Below, one piece after another: positions 41,587 through 52,599 of a DNA stretch of 64,000 bases. The stretch covers positions 62,001 to 126,000 of the forward strand of contig JAPOVK010000027.1 in NCBI GenBank assembly GCA_026708185.1, read 5' to 3'. This DNA is from Gammaproteobacteria bacterium. Its GTDB lineage: Bacteria > Pseudomonadota > Gammaproteobacteria > Pseudomonadales > Azotimanducaceae. The position numbers and the translations under genes were made by a program. The stretch's first letter is position 1. Every line of letters begins with the position of its first letter. The notes beneath the pieces were generated by a model, which made no database searches, had not been told where the DNA came from, and worked only from the letters and a program-made list of their open reading frames with translations.

Positions 41587-44115
41587 ATGCAGTACCCCCG
41601 CTTGTCTTTCGAAAGCGTCTGTCATGCGTCGGTAGCGCTGGGTCTGATCGCCGCGCTGATGACGCCCGCGGCGTGGTCGGCCAGCATCGGTGACCTCAAT
41701 GGCGATGGCAACGACGACATCCTGCTGCGCAGCAACGACGGGCGCTGGCTGTACAACGCCATGGACGGGCGCAAGCGGATCGCCAACTTAAGCGGTTCCG
41801 CCGACCTGCCGAGCGACTGGTCCTGGCGTTACGAGGGCATGGGGGACTTCGATGGCGACGGCGACGATGACGTGCTGCTGCGCCATGACAACGGACGCTG
41901 GTACTTTCGTGCCATTGATGGCCGCGACGCGCTGGACGAAGGCGTGCGGTTGCGGATGTACGCCAGCCTCGATTGGCAACTGGCGGCGATAGGCGATCTC
42001 AACGGCGACGCCACGGACGATGTTTTGCTGCGACACCGCAGCAGTGGGCGCTGGTACTACTATCCGATCCGGGACGGCGCGGTGGCCAACGGCCGCGGCT
42101 ACGCCGCCCTCTATCGCCACTTGGAATGGCAACTGCAGGGTGTTGGCGACCTCAACGACGACGGCAAAGACGATGTCCTCCTGCGCCACGTCGACGGTCG
42201 CTGGTGGTACTTCCCAATGAACGGCCGGCGCAATATCGCGGCCGCGCGCGGGATCGTCCCGATCGAGACGGACGCCGACTGGCAGATTGCCGGGATCGGC
42301 GACTTCGACGGTGTGGGGGGCGAAGAGATCCTGCTCCGGCACACCGACGGGCGCTGGCAGCACTACGGCATGGACGGTCGGATGCCGATTGCCGATGACC
42401 AAGGCCCCGCGCGGATCACCCGCAACGCGGACTTCGCCTTCGCCGGCATCGGCGATCTCAACGGCGACGGCAATGACGATGTGCTGCTGCGGCGAAGCAC
42501 AGGCTACTGGTACTACTACCCGATGGCCGGCCGGGACTTCATCGCCGGGCGCGGTACGAGCAACGTGACCAGGCAGCGGCGTTGGAACATGGCCGACCTC
42601 GCCACGGGCTGGGAACCGGGCGAGTTCTACGTCGGCGACACCTACCTTCCGTATGCTCAACGCGAATACAACGAGCGCTTCAAGGATTACTGCGCGGTAC
42701 CGCGAACCGGAGTCGACGCCGACGGCGACCCCTTTCCGGACAAGCAGGGCAGCACATGGGACGAGAACAACTGGCTACGGTCGTGGAGCCACGACACCTA
42801 TCTCTGGTACGACGAGATCGAGGACGTCGATCCGGGGTGCTGCGACACGCCGGCGTACTTCGAACTGCTCCGGACGTTCGAGAGAACGCCGTCTGGGGAG
42901 TTCAAGGATCGGTTCCACTTCACGCAGAACACGGCCGAGTACCGTGCGCGGGTGTCCACCGGCGCGGTCGGCGCCGGCTACGGCACGAGTTTCGCGGTGC
43001 TCGCCGCGGCGCCCCCGCGGGAAATCCGCGTCCGCTACACGGAGCCGAACTCGCCCGCAACGCAACCCGGCGTGGACTTGGCCCGCGGTGCCGAGATGCT
43101 CGAAGTCGATGGAGTGGACATCGTCAACGGCCCGACCCAGGCCGACGTCGACATCATCAACGCCGCGTTGTGGCCGCGCAATCTGGACGAGACCCACCAG
43201 TTCCGGGTTCGCGACCTCGATGGCACCGAACGCTCGATCACCATGACATCGGCGAGCATCACGACCACGCCCGTGCAGCATGATCAGATCATCGCGACGG
43301 CCCAAGGTCCCGTCGGGTACGTGCTTTTCAACACGTTCATCGTTCGGGCCGCCGAGCAGCAGTTGGTCGACGCTTTCACGCGTTTTGAAAACGCGGGCAT
43401 CAACGACCTCGTCCTCGACCTGCGCTACAACAGCGGCGGGTTCATCATCATCGCCAACCAACTGTCCTACATGATCGCGGGCGACCACGCGCGCGGGCGC
43501 GTCTTCAACCAGTCGCAGTACAACGACAAGTACCGGGTCTTCAACCCCATCACCGGCGCCCGCGTGGAGCCGGACACCTTCCGCACCACGACGATTGGCT
43601 GGTCCACGCCCCAGGCCGGCATCCCATTGCCGACGCTGGACCTCGAGCGCGTATTCGTGCTCAGCAGTTCATGGACCTGCTCGGCGAGCGAGTTGGTGGT
43701 GAACGCCTTGCGCGGCATCGACGTCGAGGTGATCCTCGTCGGCGAGACGACCTGTGGAAAGCCCTACGGCTTCTACTCCACGGACAACTGCGGGACTACC
43801 TACTCCACGGTACAGATCCGCGCCGTCAACGCCAAGAACTTCGGCGACTACCCGGACGGTTTCTCGCCCGAGAACACCCGAACCGTCGAGGGCATTCCCG
43901 TACCCGGCTGTGTCGTCCCCGACGATTTCGAGCACGCATTCGGCGATCCGGCCGAGGCCCGCGTGGCCGCCGCCCTGCAATACCGAAGCAACGGCACCTG
44001 TCCGACGCCGAGCAGCGTGGCAACGCTACCCACCAGCCAGCAGGACGTGGGTGCGGCCCTGGTCGAGCCCAAACCCGACATCGGCTACATGATCGCGACC
44101 GAAGTGCCCGACTGA
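41587..44115 (+). CDS. Secreted S41 peptidase with N-terminal FG-GAP/VCBS propeller repeats
   Basis: 842 residues. A signal peptide (about 1-37, LGLIAALMTPAAWSA) is followed by six repeats of about 50 residues with the pattern GDLNGDGNDDxLLR...GRWxY, an FG-GAP/VCBS beta-propeller with Asp-rich calcium-binding loops. From about residue 370 a tail-specific protease (S41) module follows: a PDZ-like region (EPNSPATQPGVDLARGAEM) and the catalytic SSWTCSASELVVNAL with the Ser nucleophile. The propeller may bind a surface or polymer. A start at 41527 is possible but the ATG at 41587 begins the signal peptide. It ends 24 bases from the convergent secD copy. Confidence 0.85.
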   Translation: MQYPRLSFESVCHASVALGLIAALMTPAAWSASIGDLNGDGNDDILLRSNDGRWLYNAMDGRKRIANLSGSADLPSDWSWRYEGMGDFDGDGDDDVLLRHDNGRWYFRAIDGRDALDEGVRLRMYASLDWQLAAIGDLNGDATDDVLLRHRSSGRWYYYPIRDGAVANGRGYAALYRHLEWQLQGVGDLNDDGKDDVLLRHVDGRWWYFPMNGRRNIAAARGIVPIETDADWQIAGIGDFDGVGGEEILLRHTDGRWQHYGMDGRMPIADDQGPARITRNADFAFAGIGDLNGDGNDDVLLRRSTGYWYYYPMAGRDFIAGRGTSNVTRQRRWNMADLATGWEPGEFYVGDTYLPYAQREYNERFKDYCAVPRTGVDADGDPFPDKQGSTWDENNWLRSWSHDTYLWYDEIEDVDPGCCDTPAYFELLRTFERTPSGEFKDRFHFTQNTAEYRARVSTGAVGAGYGTSFAVLAAAPPREIRVRYTEPNSPATQPGVDLARGAEMLEVDGVDIVNGPTQADVDIINAALWPRNLDETHQFRVRDLDGTERSITMTSASITTTPVQHDQIIATAQGPVGYVLFNTFIVRAAEQQLVDAFTRFENAGINDLVLDLRYNSGGFIIIANQLSYMIAGDHARGRVFNQSQYNDKYRVFNPITGARVEPDTFRTTTIGWSTPQAGIPLPTLDLERVFVLSSSWTCSASELVVNALRGIDVEVILVGETTCGKPYGFYSTDNCGTTYSTVQIRAVNAKNFGDYPDGFSPENTRTVEGIPVPGCVVPDDFEHAFGDPAEARVAAALQYRSNGTCPTPSSVATLPTSQQDVGAALVEPKPDIGYMIATEVPD

Positions 44116-44139
44116 CCGCCGGGCTACGGCTTCGATCCC

Positions 44140-46071
44140 CTAGACGCGACGACCGCCGTAGATGAGGTCCACCGCTACCCGGGAACCGAAGATCGCGGTG
44201 AACATGGACGTCACGATGCCGATCGACAGGGTGATGGCGAAGCCCGCGACCGGGCCGCTGCCGATGGTCAGGAGGATGAGCGCCACGAACAGCGTCGTCA
44301 CGTTCGCGTCCATGATGGTGAGGAACGCCCGGTCGTAGCCGGCCTGGATCGCCTGGGCGGGCGGGCGCGTCTTCAACTCCTCGCGGATCCTGGAGAAGAT
44401 GAGCACGTTGGCGTCCACGGCCATGCCCACCGTGAGCACGATGCCCGCGATGCCGGGCAGCGTCAGCGTGGCGCCGAGCAGCGACATCACGGCCACCAGG
44501 ATCACCAGGTTCAGCGTCAGGGCAACATTGGCCACGAGGCCGAACACCCTGTAGTAGACGGCCATGAAGATAAGCACGAGGACCAGACCGGCACCGACCG
44601 CCAGCATGCCGCGCTCGATGTTCTCCTCGCCCAGCGTGGCACCGACCGTGCGCTCCTCGACGATGTACATGGGCGCCGCCAAGGCGCCCGCGCGCAGAAG
44701 GAAGGCGAGATCCTGAGCCTCAAGCATCGTGACGCCGGTGATGTCGAACTTGAAGCCCAGCGCCTCCTGGATGACCGGCACCGTGATGACGCGTCTTTCG
44801 GCACGGCTGCTGAGCCGCTCGACGCGCTCGCCGTCCACGCTGTCGACGGTTACCACCGGCCTATGCTCGATGAAGATGATTGCCATGCGCCGCCCGATGT
44901 TGGGCGCCGTGGCGTCGTGGAACATGTCGCCGCCCTCGCTGTCGAGGGTGATCCGGACCACCGGCAACCCACTCTCCCCGTCCCGAGCCTGGACCGCGTG
45001 GGTCACGTGGTCGCCGGTTAGGATCACACGCCGATTGAGCTGCACGGTGCCGCCGGCGTACGGCCACGCCTCGATCTCCGACGGCCGGTCGGTGGCCGCC
45101 GCCTCGAGGCGGAACTCAAGGTTCGCGAACTGGTTGAGTTTGCGCTTCGCCTCCGCAGCGTCCTGGACGCCCGGCAGATCGACGACGATGCGCGACCCGC
45201 CGAGCTTCTGCACCAGGGGTTCCGCAACACCCAACTGGTTGATTCGGTTGCGCAGTCCGGTGAGGTTCTGCTCGACGGCGTTGCTCTCGATCTCGTCGAT
45301 CCTGGTTTGCTGAACCGTGATCACGAAACCCGGTTGACCGGCCACGTCCGCCGCTTCCAGGAGGTAGTCGGGCTCGCGGAACTCGTCCTCGACGATCCCC
45401 ACGGCGCGGTCGCGAAGCTGGCCGGTGACGAATCCCATGCGGATGGTCTCCCCTTGCACGGCGTTGGCTGTGCTCCGGTAGCGCACGCGCTCCTCGCGCA
45501 GCATGTCCTTGATCTTCTCGACCTCGTCGGTCAGGCGCTTGGCCAGCGCCTCCTCCATGTCCACCTGCAACACGAAGTGCGCCCCGCCCTTGAGGTCGAG
45601 CCCCAGCGCCATGGGCTCGCCGCCGATGCCCTTGAGCCACTCCGGCGTAGTCGAGGCGAGGTTGAGCGCCACCACGAACTGGCGTTCCTCCCCGGGCGGG
45701 TTGAGGTACTCGCGAAGCAGGGCGCTGCCGCGCAACTGCTGATCGGCGTCGCCGACGCGCAGCAGGCCGCCGTCCGGCATCCGCTCCTTCGCGATCACTG
45801 GCACGCCGCCCGTCTCAAGGACTTCGGCGAGCTCGTCGAGCAGGCCGTCGTCGAAGGTGCGGGGCGAGTTGTCCACCGTGACTTGCAGGGCGAAGTCGGG
45901 CGGGAACAGGTTGGGGGCCGCGTAGATGCCGCCGATCACGACCACCACGGCGAGCACGATGGCTCGCCACAGCGAGAAACGCGCTCGCGGACCCGGCGGC
46001 TGGCGCGAACTCCCGAGGCCGAGGCCGGTGAGACCACTTCCGGTGTCGCCCCGGCGGCGATTCCTTGGCAT
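44140..46071 (-). CDS. secD2: Protein translocase subunit SecD, second copy
   Basis: 643 residues, full length. One N-terminal membrane helix, the large periplasmic P1 head (about 100-430; LGLDLKGGAHFVLQVDME, LPGVQDAAEAKRKL), and five C-terminal helices with GATLTLPGIAGIVLTVGMAVDANVLIF. SecD works with SecF to use the proton gradient to pull proteins across the inner membrane. It lies after secF, 32 bases downstream, as a tandem duplicate of the copy at 47042. The two share tracts of complete base identity. Nothing suggests that it is broken. Confidence 0.93.
   Translation of the reverse strand: MPRNRRRGDTGSGLTGLGLGSSRQPPGPRARFSLWRAIVLAVVVVIGGIYAAPNLFPPDFALQVTVDNSPRTFDDGLLDELAEVLETGGVPVIAKERMPDGGLLRVGDADQQLRGSALLREYLNPPGEERQFVVALNLASTTPEWLKGIGGEPMALGLDLKGGAHFVLQVDMEEALAKRLTDEVEKIKDMLREERVRYRSTANAVQGETIRMGFVTGQLRDRAVGIVEDEFREPDYLLEAADVAGQPGFVITVQQTRIDEIESNAVEQNLTGLRNRINQLGVAEPLVQKLGGSRIVVDLPGVQDAAEAKRKLNQFANLEFRLEAAATDRPSEIEAWPYAGGTVQLNRRVILTGDHVTHAVQARDGESGLPVVRITLDSEGGDMFHDATAPNIGRRMAIIFIEHRPVVTVDSVDGERVERLSSRAERRVITVPVIQEALGFKFDITGVTMLEAQDLAFLLRAGALAAPMYIVEERTVGATLGEENIERGMLAVGAGLVLVLIFMAVYYRVFGLVANVALTLNLVILVAVMSLLGATLTLPGIAGIVLTVGMAVDANVLIFSRIREELKTRPPAQAIQAGYDRAFLTIMDANVTTLFVALILLTIGSGPVAGFAITLSIGIVTSMFTAIFGSRVAVDLIYGGRRV
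44180..44490 (-). repeat. 311-bp tract identical to the other secD copy
   Basis: Every base from 44180 to 44490 matches 47097-47407, including all third codon positions, while the surrounding sequence differs at many synonymous sites. It codes for the C-terminal membrane helices. This mosaic pattern is best explained by gene conversion. Confidence 0.9.
45470..45639 (-). repeat. 170-bp tract identical to the other secD copy
   Basis: Matches 48387-48556 at every base, with differences just outside on both sides. It codes for the start of the P1 domain (around the LDLKGGAHF region). A second conversion tract or a patch under strong constraint. Confidence 0.88.
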
Positions 46072-46103
46072 CCGGTACTTACCTTACGGGTTCCGCCGAA
46101 CCC

Positions 46104-47045
46104 CTACGGGTTCGCATCTTCCTTGTCCGGCAGCGCCAGGTCCTGCTTGCTGATCCCCATCGCGAGCAGGACGTTGGCCGCGACGTAGATCGACGAGTAG
46201 GTCCCCACGACGACGCCGATGGCGAGAGCGGTGGCGAATCCGGACACCTGCTCGCCGCCCGCGAACAGGAGCGCCCCCAGGACCAGCAACGTCGTCAACG
46301 ACGTCACCAACGTCCGACCCAAGGTCTGGTTCAGCGAGTAGTTGATGATCTCCACGGGCGTACCGCGGCGCACGCTCCGGAAGTTCTCGCGGATGCGGTC
46401 GGAGACCACGATAGTGTCGTTCAGCGAGTAGCCGATCACCGCCAGGAGCGCCGCTAGTTCCGGCAGGTTGAAGGTCCACTGGAAGATCGCGAAGGCGCCC
46501 ACCACCAGCAGCACGTCGTGGATCAGGGCGGTCACTGCGCCCACGCCGAACTTCCCGGTGAACCGCCACATGATGTAGAGCATCACCGCGCCGAGCGCCA
46601 CGAGGAGCGCGAGGCCGCCCTTCTCGGTCAGTTCCTCGCCCACGGTAGGGCCGACGAACTCCGAGCGTCGCAGCTCGACATCGTCGAAGCTGCCCTGCAG
46701 CACGCCTGCGATCTGCGCGCCCAAGTCGGACTGGTCGACGCCTTCGACGGGTGGCATGCGCACGAGGATGTCGGTCTCGGCACCGTAGATCTGGACCACG
46801 CCGTTCTCGAAGCCCTCCGCGACGAGAATCCCGCGGACCACTTCCGGATCCACCGCTTGCGCGAAGCCGAATTCCACCAGCGCGCCGCCCGTGAAGTCGA
46901 GGCCCCGGTTGATGCCGACGAAGACCACCGCGACGACGGAAGCGACCACCAGCACGACCGAGACGCCGGCGGCGATCAGCCGCTTGCCCATAAAGTCGAA
47001 CGTCGTCAAAGGACGACCCGTCATCGCAGCGCCACGGGTCGTCAT
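46104..47045 (-). CDS. secF: Protein translocase subunit SecF
   Basis: 313 residues. Six membrane helices with a short periplasmic P4 loop. Signatures: FVGINRGLDFTGGALVEFGF near residue 30, and AVIGYSLNDTIVVSDRIRENFR in helix 5. It is the partner of SecD. Its ATG overlaps the stop of the upstream secD by four bases. Unusually, a further secD follows, so SecF is flanked by two SecD partners. Confidence 0.95.
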   Translation of the reverse strand: MTTRGAAMTGRPLTTFDFMGKRLIAAGVSVVLVVASVVAVVFVGINRGLDFTGGALVEFGFAQAVDPEVVRGILVAEGFENGVVQIYGAETDILVRMPPVEGVDQSDLGAQIAGVLQGSFDDVELRRSEFVGPTVGEELTEKGGLALLVALGAVMLYIMWRFTGKFGVGAVTALIHDVLLVVGAFAIFQWTFNLPELAALLAVIGYSLNDTIVVSDRIRENFRSVRRGTPVEIINYSLNQTLGRTLVTSLTTLLVLGALLFAGGEQVSGFATALAIGVVVGTYSSIYVAANVLLAMGISKQDLALPDKEDANP

Positions 47046-48983
47046 ATCAGGACCCGCTCAACGCGACGGCCGCCGTAGATGAGGTCCACCACCACGCGGG
47101 AACCGAAGATCGCGGTGAACATGGACGTCACGATGCCGATCGACAGGGTGATGGCGAAGCCCGCGACCGGGCCGCTGCCGATGGTCAGGAGGATGAGCGC
47201 CACGAACAGCGTCGTCACGTTCGCGTCCATGATGGTGAGGAACGCCCGGTCGTAGCCGGCCTGGATCGCCTGGGCGGGCGGGCGCGTCTTCAACTCCTCG
47301 CGGATCCTGGAGAAGATGAGCACGTTGGCGTCCACGGCCATGCCCACCGTGAGCACGATGCCCGCGATGCCGGGCAGCGTCAGCGTGGCGCCGAGCAGCG
47401 ACATCACCGCCACCAGGATCACCAGGTTCAGCGTCAGCGCGACATCGGCCACCAGACCGAACACCTTGTAGTAGAAAGCCATGAAGATGAGCACGAGGAC
47501 GAGGCCGGCACCCACGGCCAGCATGCCGCGCTCGATGTTCTCCTCGCCGAGCGTGGCGCCCACGGTGCGCTCCTCGACGATGTACATGGGCGCCGCGAGC
47601 GCCCCGGCGCGCAGCAGGAAGGCCAGTTCCTGCGCCTCGCGAACAGTGAGGCCGGTGATGCGGAAGGTATAACCCAAGGCTGCGCGGATCGTTGCCAGGC
47701 TGATGACGCGCTTGTCGGCACGGCTGGAGTGTCGCTCTACGCGCTCGCCGTCCACCTCCTCGACGGTCACGATCGGCTTGTGCTCGATGAAGATCACCGC
47801 CATGCGGCGGCCGATGTTCGGTGACGTGGCGTCGTGGAACATGTCGCCGCCCTGGCTGTCGAGCTTGATGTCGACCTGGGGCAGGCCGTTCTCCGGGTCC
47901 CGCCCTTGAGCGGCATGCACGACCCGGTCCCCGGTCAGGATCACGCGACGGTTGAGCTGCACCGGGCGACCCTCGTAGACCCAGTCGTCGATCTCGGAGG
48001 GCCGGTCGTCCGCCGCGGCCTCCAAGCGGAACTCGAGATTCGCGAACTTGTTGATCTTGCGCTTCGCATCCGCAGCGTCCTGGACGCCGGGTAGGTCGAT
48101 GACGATCCGCGACCCGCCGAGCTTCTGTACCAGCGGCTCGGCCACGCCCAACTGGTTAATCCGGTTGCGCAAACCGGTGAGGTTCTGCTCGATGGCGTTG
48201 GACTCGATCTCGTCGATCTTGGCTTCCTGCACGGTGATCTCGAAGCCCGGGCGACCGTCCACGTCCGCCTCCGCCAAGAGGTAGTCGGGCTCGCGGAACT
48301 CGTCCTCGATGACGGCATAGGCGCGGTCGCGGAGCTGTCCCGTGACGAACCCCATGCGGATCGTCTCGCCCTGCACCGCGTTGGCCGTGCTCCGGTAGCG
48401 CACGCGCTCCTCGCGCAGCATGTCCTTGATCTTCTCGACCTCGTCGGTCAGGCGCTTGGCCAGCGCCTCCTCCATGTCCACCTGCAACACGAAGTGCGCC
48501 CCGCCCTTGAGGTCGAGCCCCAGCGCCATGGGCTCGCCGCCGATGCCCTTGAGCCATTCCGGCGTGGTCGAGGCCAGGTTGAGCGCCACGACGAACTGGC
48601 GCTCCTCGCCTGGGGGGTTCAGGTAGTCGCGGAGCAACGCGCTGCCGCGCAACTGCGCCTCGGCGTCGGCGACGCGCAGCAGGCCACCCTCCGGAATCCG
48701 ATCCTTGGCGATGACGGGCACGCCGCCTTCATCCAAGACTTCCGCGAGTTCCTCGAGCAGGTAGTTGTCGAACGTGCGCGGCGAGTTGTCGACGGTGACC
48801 TGCAGGGCGAAGTCGGGCGGAAACAGGTTGGGGGCCGCGTAGATCCCGCCGATCACGACCACCATGGCGAGTACGATGATCCGCCATGGCGAGACGCGAG
48901 GCCGCGGGCCCGCGCGCGACCCGCCGAAACCGAAGCCGGCGAGGCCGACGCCCGTCCCCCGGCCGGTGTCGCCGCTTCGGCGG

Positions 48984-48994
<11 letters not shown>
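47042..48994 (-). CDS. secD: Protein translocase subunit SecD, first copy
   Basis: 650 residues in the canonical place between yajC and secF. The N-terminus is basic and glycine-rich (GVGLAGFGFGGSRAGPRPRV), then the first membrane helix, the P1 head with LGLDLKGGAHFVLQVDME and five C-terminal helices with VGMAVDANVLIFSRIREEL. The start overlaps the end of yajC by 11 bases; the stop overlaps the secF ATG. By eye it is about 85 percent identical in protein to the 44140 copy, with sequence differences concentrated in the P1 tip and the region before the C-terminal helices. Confidence 0.95.
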
Positions 48995-50630
<1,636 letters not shown>

Positions 50631-50717
50631 GCAGAAACGAAGCCTCGACGACCCACGTTTCATCGGAAGGACGTGTGCGCCGGCGTCCTCGCCCGCATAG
50701 GCACTGTTGATTGCAGT

Positions 50718-50734
50718 GCGGGCCAGAGGCCCGC
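50718..50734. repeat. GC palindrome with AGA loop between tgt and queA
   Basis: GCGGGCC-AGA-GGCCCGC, a perfect 7-bp stem. It shares the AGA loop and GGCCCG arm with the palindrome at 23490-23508. The rest of 50631-50790 holds no gene that I can support. Confidence 0.6.
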
Positions 50735-50790
50735 GCACGCTCGATCCAACGTGGTTGTCGGCTCATTGAGGGGTTGGTCGCACACGCCCC

Positions 50791-51783
50791 TCACGCGCGC
50801 TCGCAGAACATAGCGTCGCCGTAGCTGAAGAACCGGTACCCTTCTGCCACCGCGACCGCGTAGGCCCGGCGGATGCGCTCGACCCCGGCGAACGCCGATA
50901 CCAGCATCAGCAGCGTAGACTCCGGCAGGTGGAAGTTCGTGATCAGCGCGTCGACCGCCCGAAAGCTAAAGCCCGGCGTGATGAACAGCCGCGTCTCGCC
51001 GCAATCGACGCCGGTCGCGGCGGCGGCCTCCAGGGCGCGCACAACGGTGGTTCCGACCGCGACGACGCGGCCCTGGCAGTCGTCGAGCGCACGACGCGTG
51101 GACGGCGGGACGACGTAGCGTTCGGCGTGCATGCGGTGGCGGCTCAAGTCCTCCACCCGCACCGGCTGGAACGTTCCGGCACCCACGTGCAGCGTGACGC
51201 GGGCCACGCGGACTCCCTTCGCCTGGAGAACGTCGAGGATCGCCTGGTCGAAGTGCAGCCCGGCGGTTGGCGCCGCGACGGCGCCCGGGACACTGGCGTA
51301 GACCGTCTGGTAGCGATCCTCGTCCGTCGCATCGGCCTCACGGTCGATGTAGGGCGGCAATGGCACGCGACCGAAGCGCTCGAGAAACGGCGCTACGGGC
51401 TGGCCGAAGTCGAGCAGGTAGAACTCGCCCTCGCGCTGGATCACCGTGATGGTGGTATCACCGACGAACACCTGTCGCCCGGGCTTCAGCGGCTTGCTGG
51501 CACGCACCTGGCAGAGCGCCCGGCACTCTCCGTCGAGGCGTTCGACGACGATCTCCGCTTGGCCGCCGGTGTCCTTGCGGCCTATCAGGCGGGCCTTGAT
51601 GACCCGCGTGTCGTTGACCACCAGGAGATCGTGGGCGTCGAGCAGGTCCACGACCGCGTCGAAACCGCGATGACGGACCGCGTCGCCGCGCAGCTCGAGT
51701 AGACGGCTGCTGGAACGGTTCGCCACTGGCCGCTGGGCAATCAACTCGCTGGGCAGCTCGAAGCGGAAGTCCGCGCGCTGCAT
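50791..51783 (-). CDS. queA: S-adenosylmethionine:tRNA ribosyltransferase-isomerase
   Basis: 330 residues. It transfers the ribosyl part of SAM to preQ1 on tRNA, making epoxyqueuosine. Signatures: FRFELPSELIAQRPVANRSSSRLL at the start, LLVVNDTRVIKARLIGRK, AVAAPTAGLHFD and THVGAGTF-like LHVGAGTFQPVR. The ATG at 51783 is the family start; the extension to 51969 overlaps the upstream lipoprotein gene in another frame. The lipoprotein gene ends four bases upstream, so queA may share its promoter. Confidence 0.96.
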   Translation of the reverse strand: MQRADFRFELPSELIAQRPVANRSSSRLLELRGDAVRHRGFDAVVDLLDAHDLLVVNDTRVIKARLIGRKDTGGQAEIVVERLDGECRALCQVRASKPLKPGRQVFVGDTTITVIQREGEFYLLDFGQPVAPFLERFGRVPLPPYIDREADATDEDRYQTVYASVPGAVAAPTAGLHFDQAILDVLQAKGVRVARVTLHVGAGTFQPVRVEDLSRHRMHAERYVVPPSTRRALDDCQGRVVAVGTTVVRALEAAAATGVDCGETRLFITPGFSFRAVDALITNFHLPESTLLMLVSAFAGVERIRRAYAVAVAEGYRFFSYGDAMFCERA

Positions 51784-51787
51784 GGCG

Positions 51788-52576
51788 TCAGTCCGCGCCG
51801 GCCGGCGACAGCGGCACGCCGACGGCGAACAACCGTCCATCGCGCTGGATCGCCACTTCGAGGGCGGGATTGCCCCGATAGCCAAGCCGTGCGATTCCGC
51901 CGACGCGTCCCTTGAGCGCTTCGTCTGCCCAAACGAACGCCTGCGCCGCGCCATCGACTTCCGCGGCAACGTGCCGGGCCTTGAGGTGGGCGCCCCGGTA
52001 GAGCACGGATCCAGAGACGTTCACCGTCGCCGCATCCGCCGTGCCGGCCACGACGGCGCGGGCGGCGCCACGCAGTTCGGCCGCGAACTCCGTGGCTCGG
52101 ATACCGGATGCCGACACGGCTCCGGAACCGGCAACGTCGATGCGGACACGTGTCGCCGGTACGTCGACCAAGTCCAAGGCACCCGCCCCAGACACGGCGT
52201 AGCCGACCACCGGCGAGCCCACGCCCCGAACCACGACGCGGCCGCTCCCGGACACGGCCACCGTGGCGAGCTGCGGGACGGTCACGGTGAGCCGGATCGG
52301 CACGGTGGGCCGAATGCCGTCGATCCAATCGACGTCTCGCCACACGACGAGCGTGTCGTCGCGTACCTGGACCTTAAGCGTCGGCAGGATGTTGTCCTCC
52401 GCGGACGCGGTGACGGCGAAGTCGCCGGGCAGCACGGTAACCGTCCCGTCGCTGCTCAGCGCAATGCCGGAGAACGCCGCGACGTCGTAGCTCTTCAGTG
52501 CGACCTCGCCCGAGCCCTCGCCGGTGTAGCACCCTGCGGCGAGCGCGAGCATCGAGATCGTCAGCAGCCGCCGCAT
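51788..52576 (-). CDS. Head GIN (DUF2807) domain lipoprotein
   Basis: 262 residues. The lipoprotein signal MRRLLTISMLALAAGC puts the lipidated Cys at residue 16. The rest is a right-handed beta-helix with short repeating turns (VAVSGSGRVVVRGVGSPVVG, YAVSGAGALDLVDV, IDVAGSGAVSASGI), the DUF2807 'head GIN' fold. Its biological role is unknown. It is probably anchored to the outer membrane. Gaps of 23 bases to the DUF5916 gene and four bases to queA suggest one transcript. Confidence 0.85.
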   Translation of the reverse strand: MRRLLTISMLALAAGCYTGEGSGEVALKSYDVAAFSGIALSSDGTVTVLPGDFAVTASAEDNILPTLKVQVRDDTLVVWRDVDWIDGIRPTVPIRLTVTVPQLATVAVSGSGRVVVRGVGSPVVGYAVSGAGALDLVDVPATRVRIDVAGSGAVSASGIRATEFAAELRGAARAVVAGTADAATVNVSGSVLYRGAHLKARHVAAEVDGAAQAFVWADEALKGRVGGIARLGYRGNPALEVAIQRDGRLFAVGVPLSPAGAD

Positions 52577-52599
52577 CGATTCCTCGGGAGCGCTCGGGC

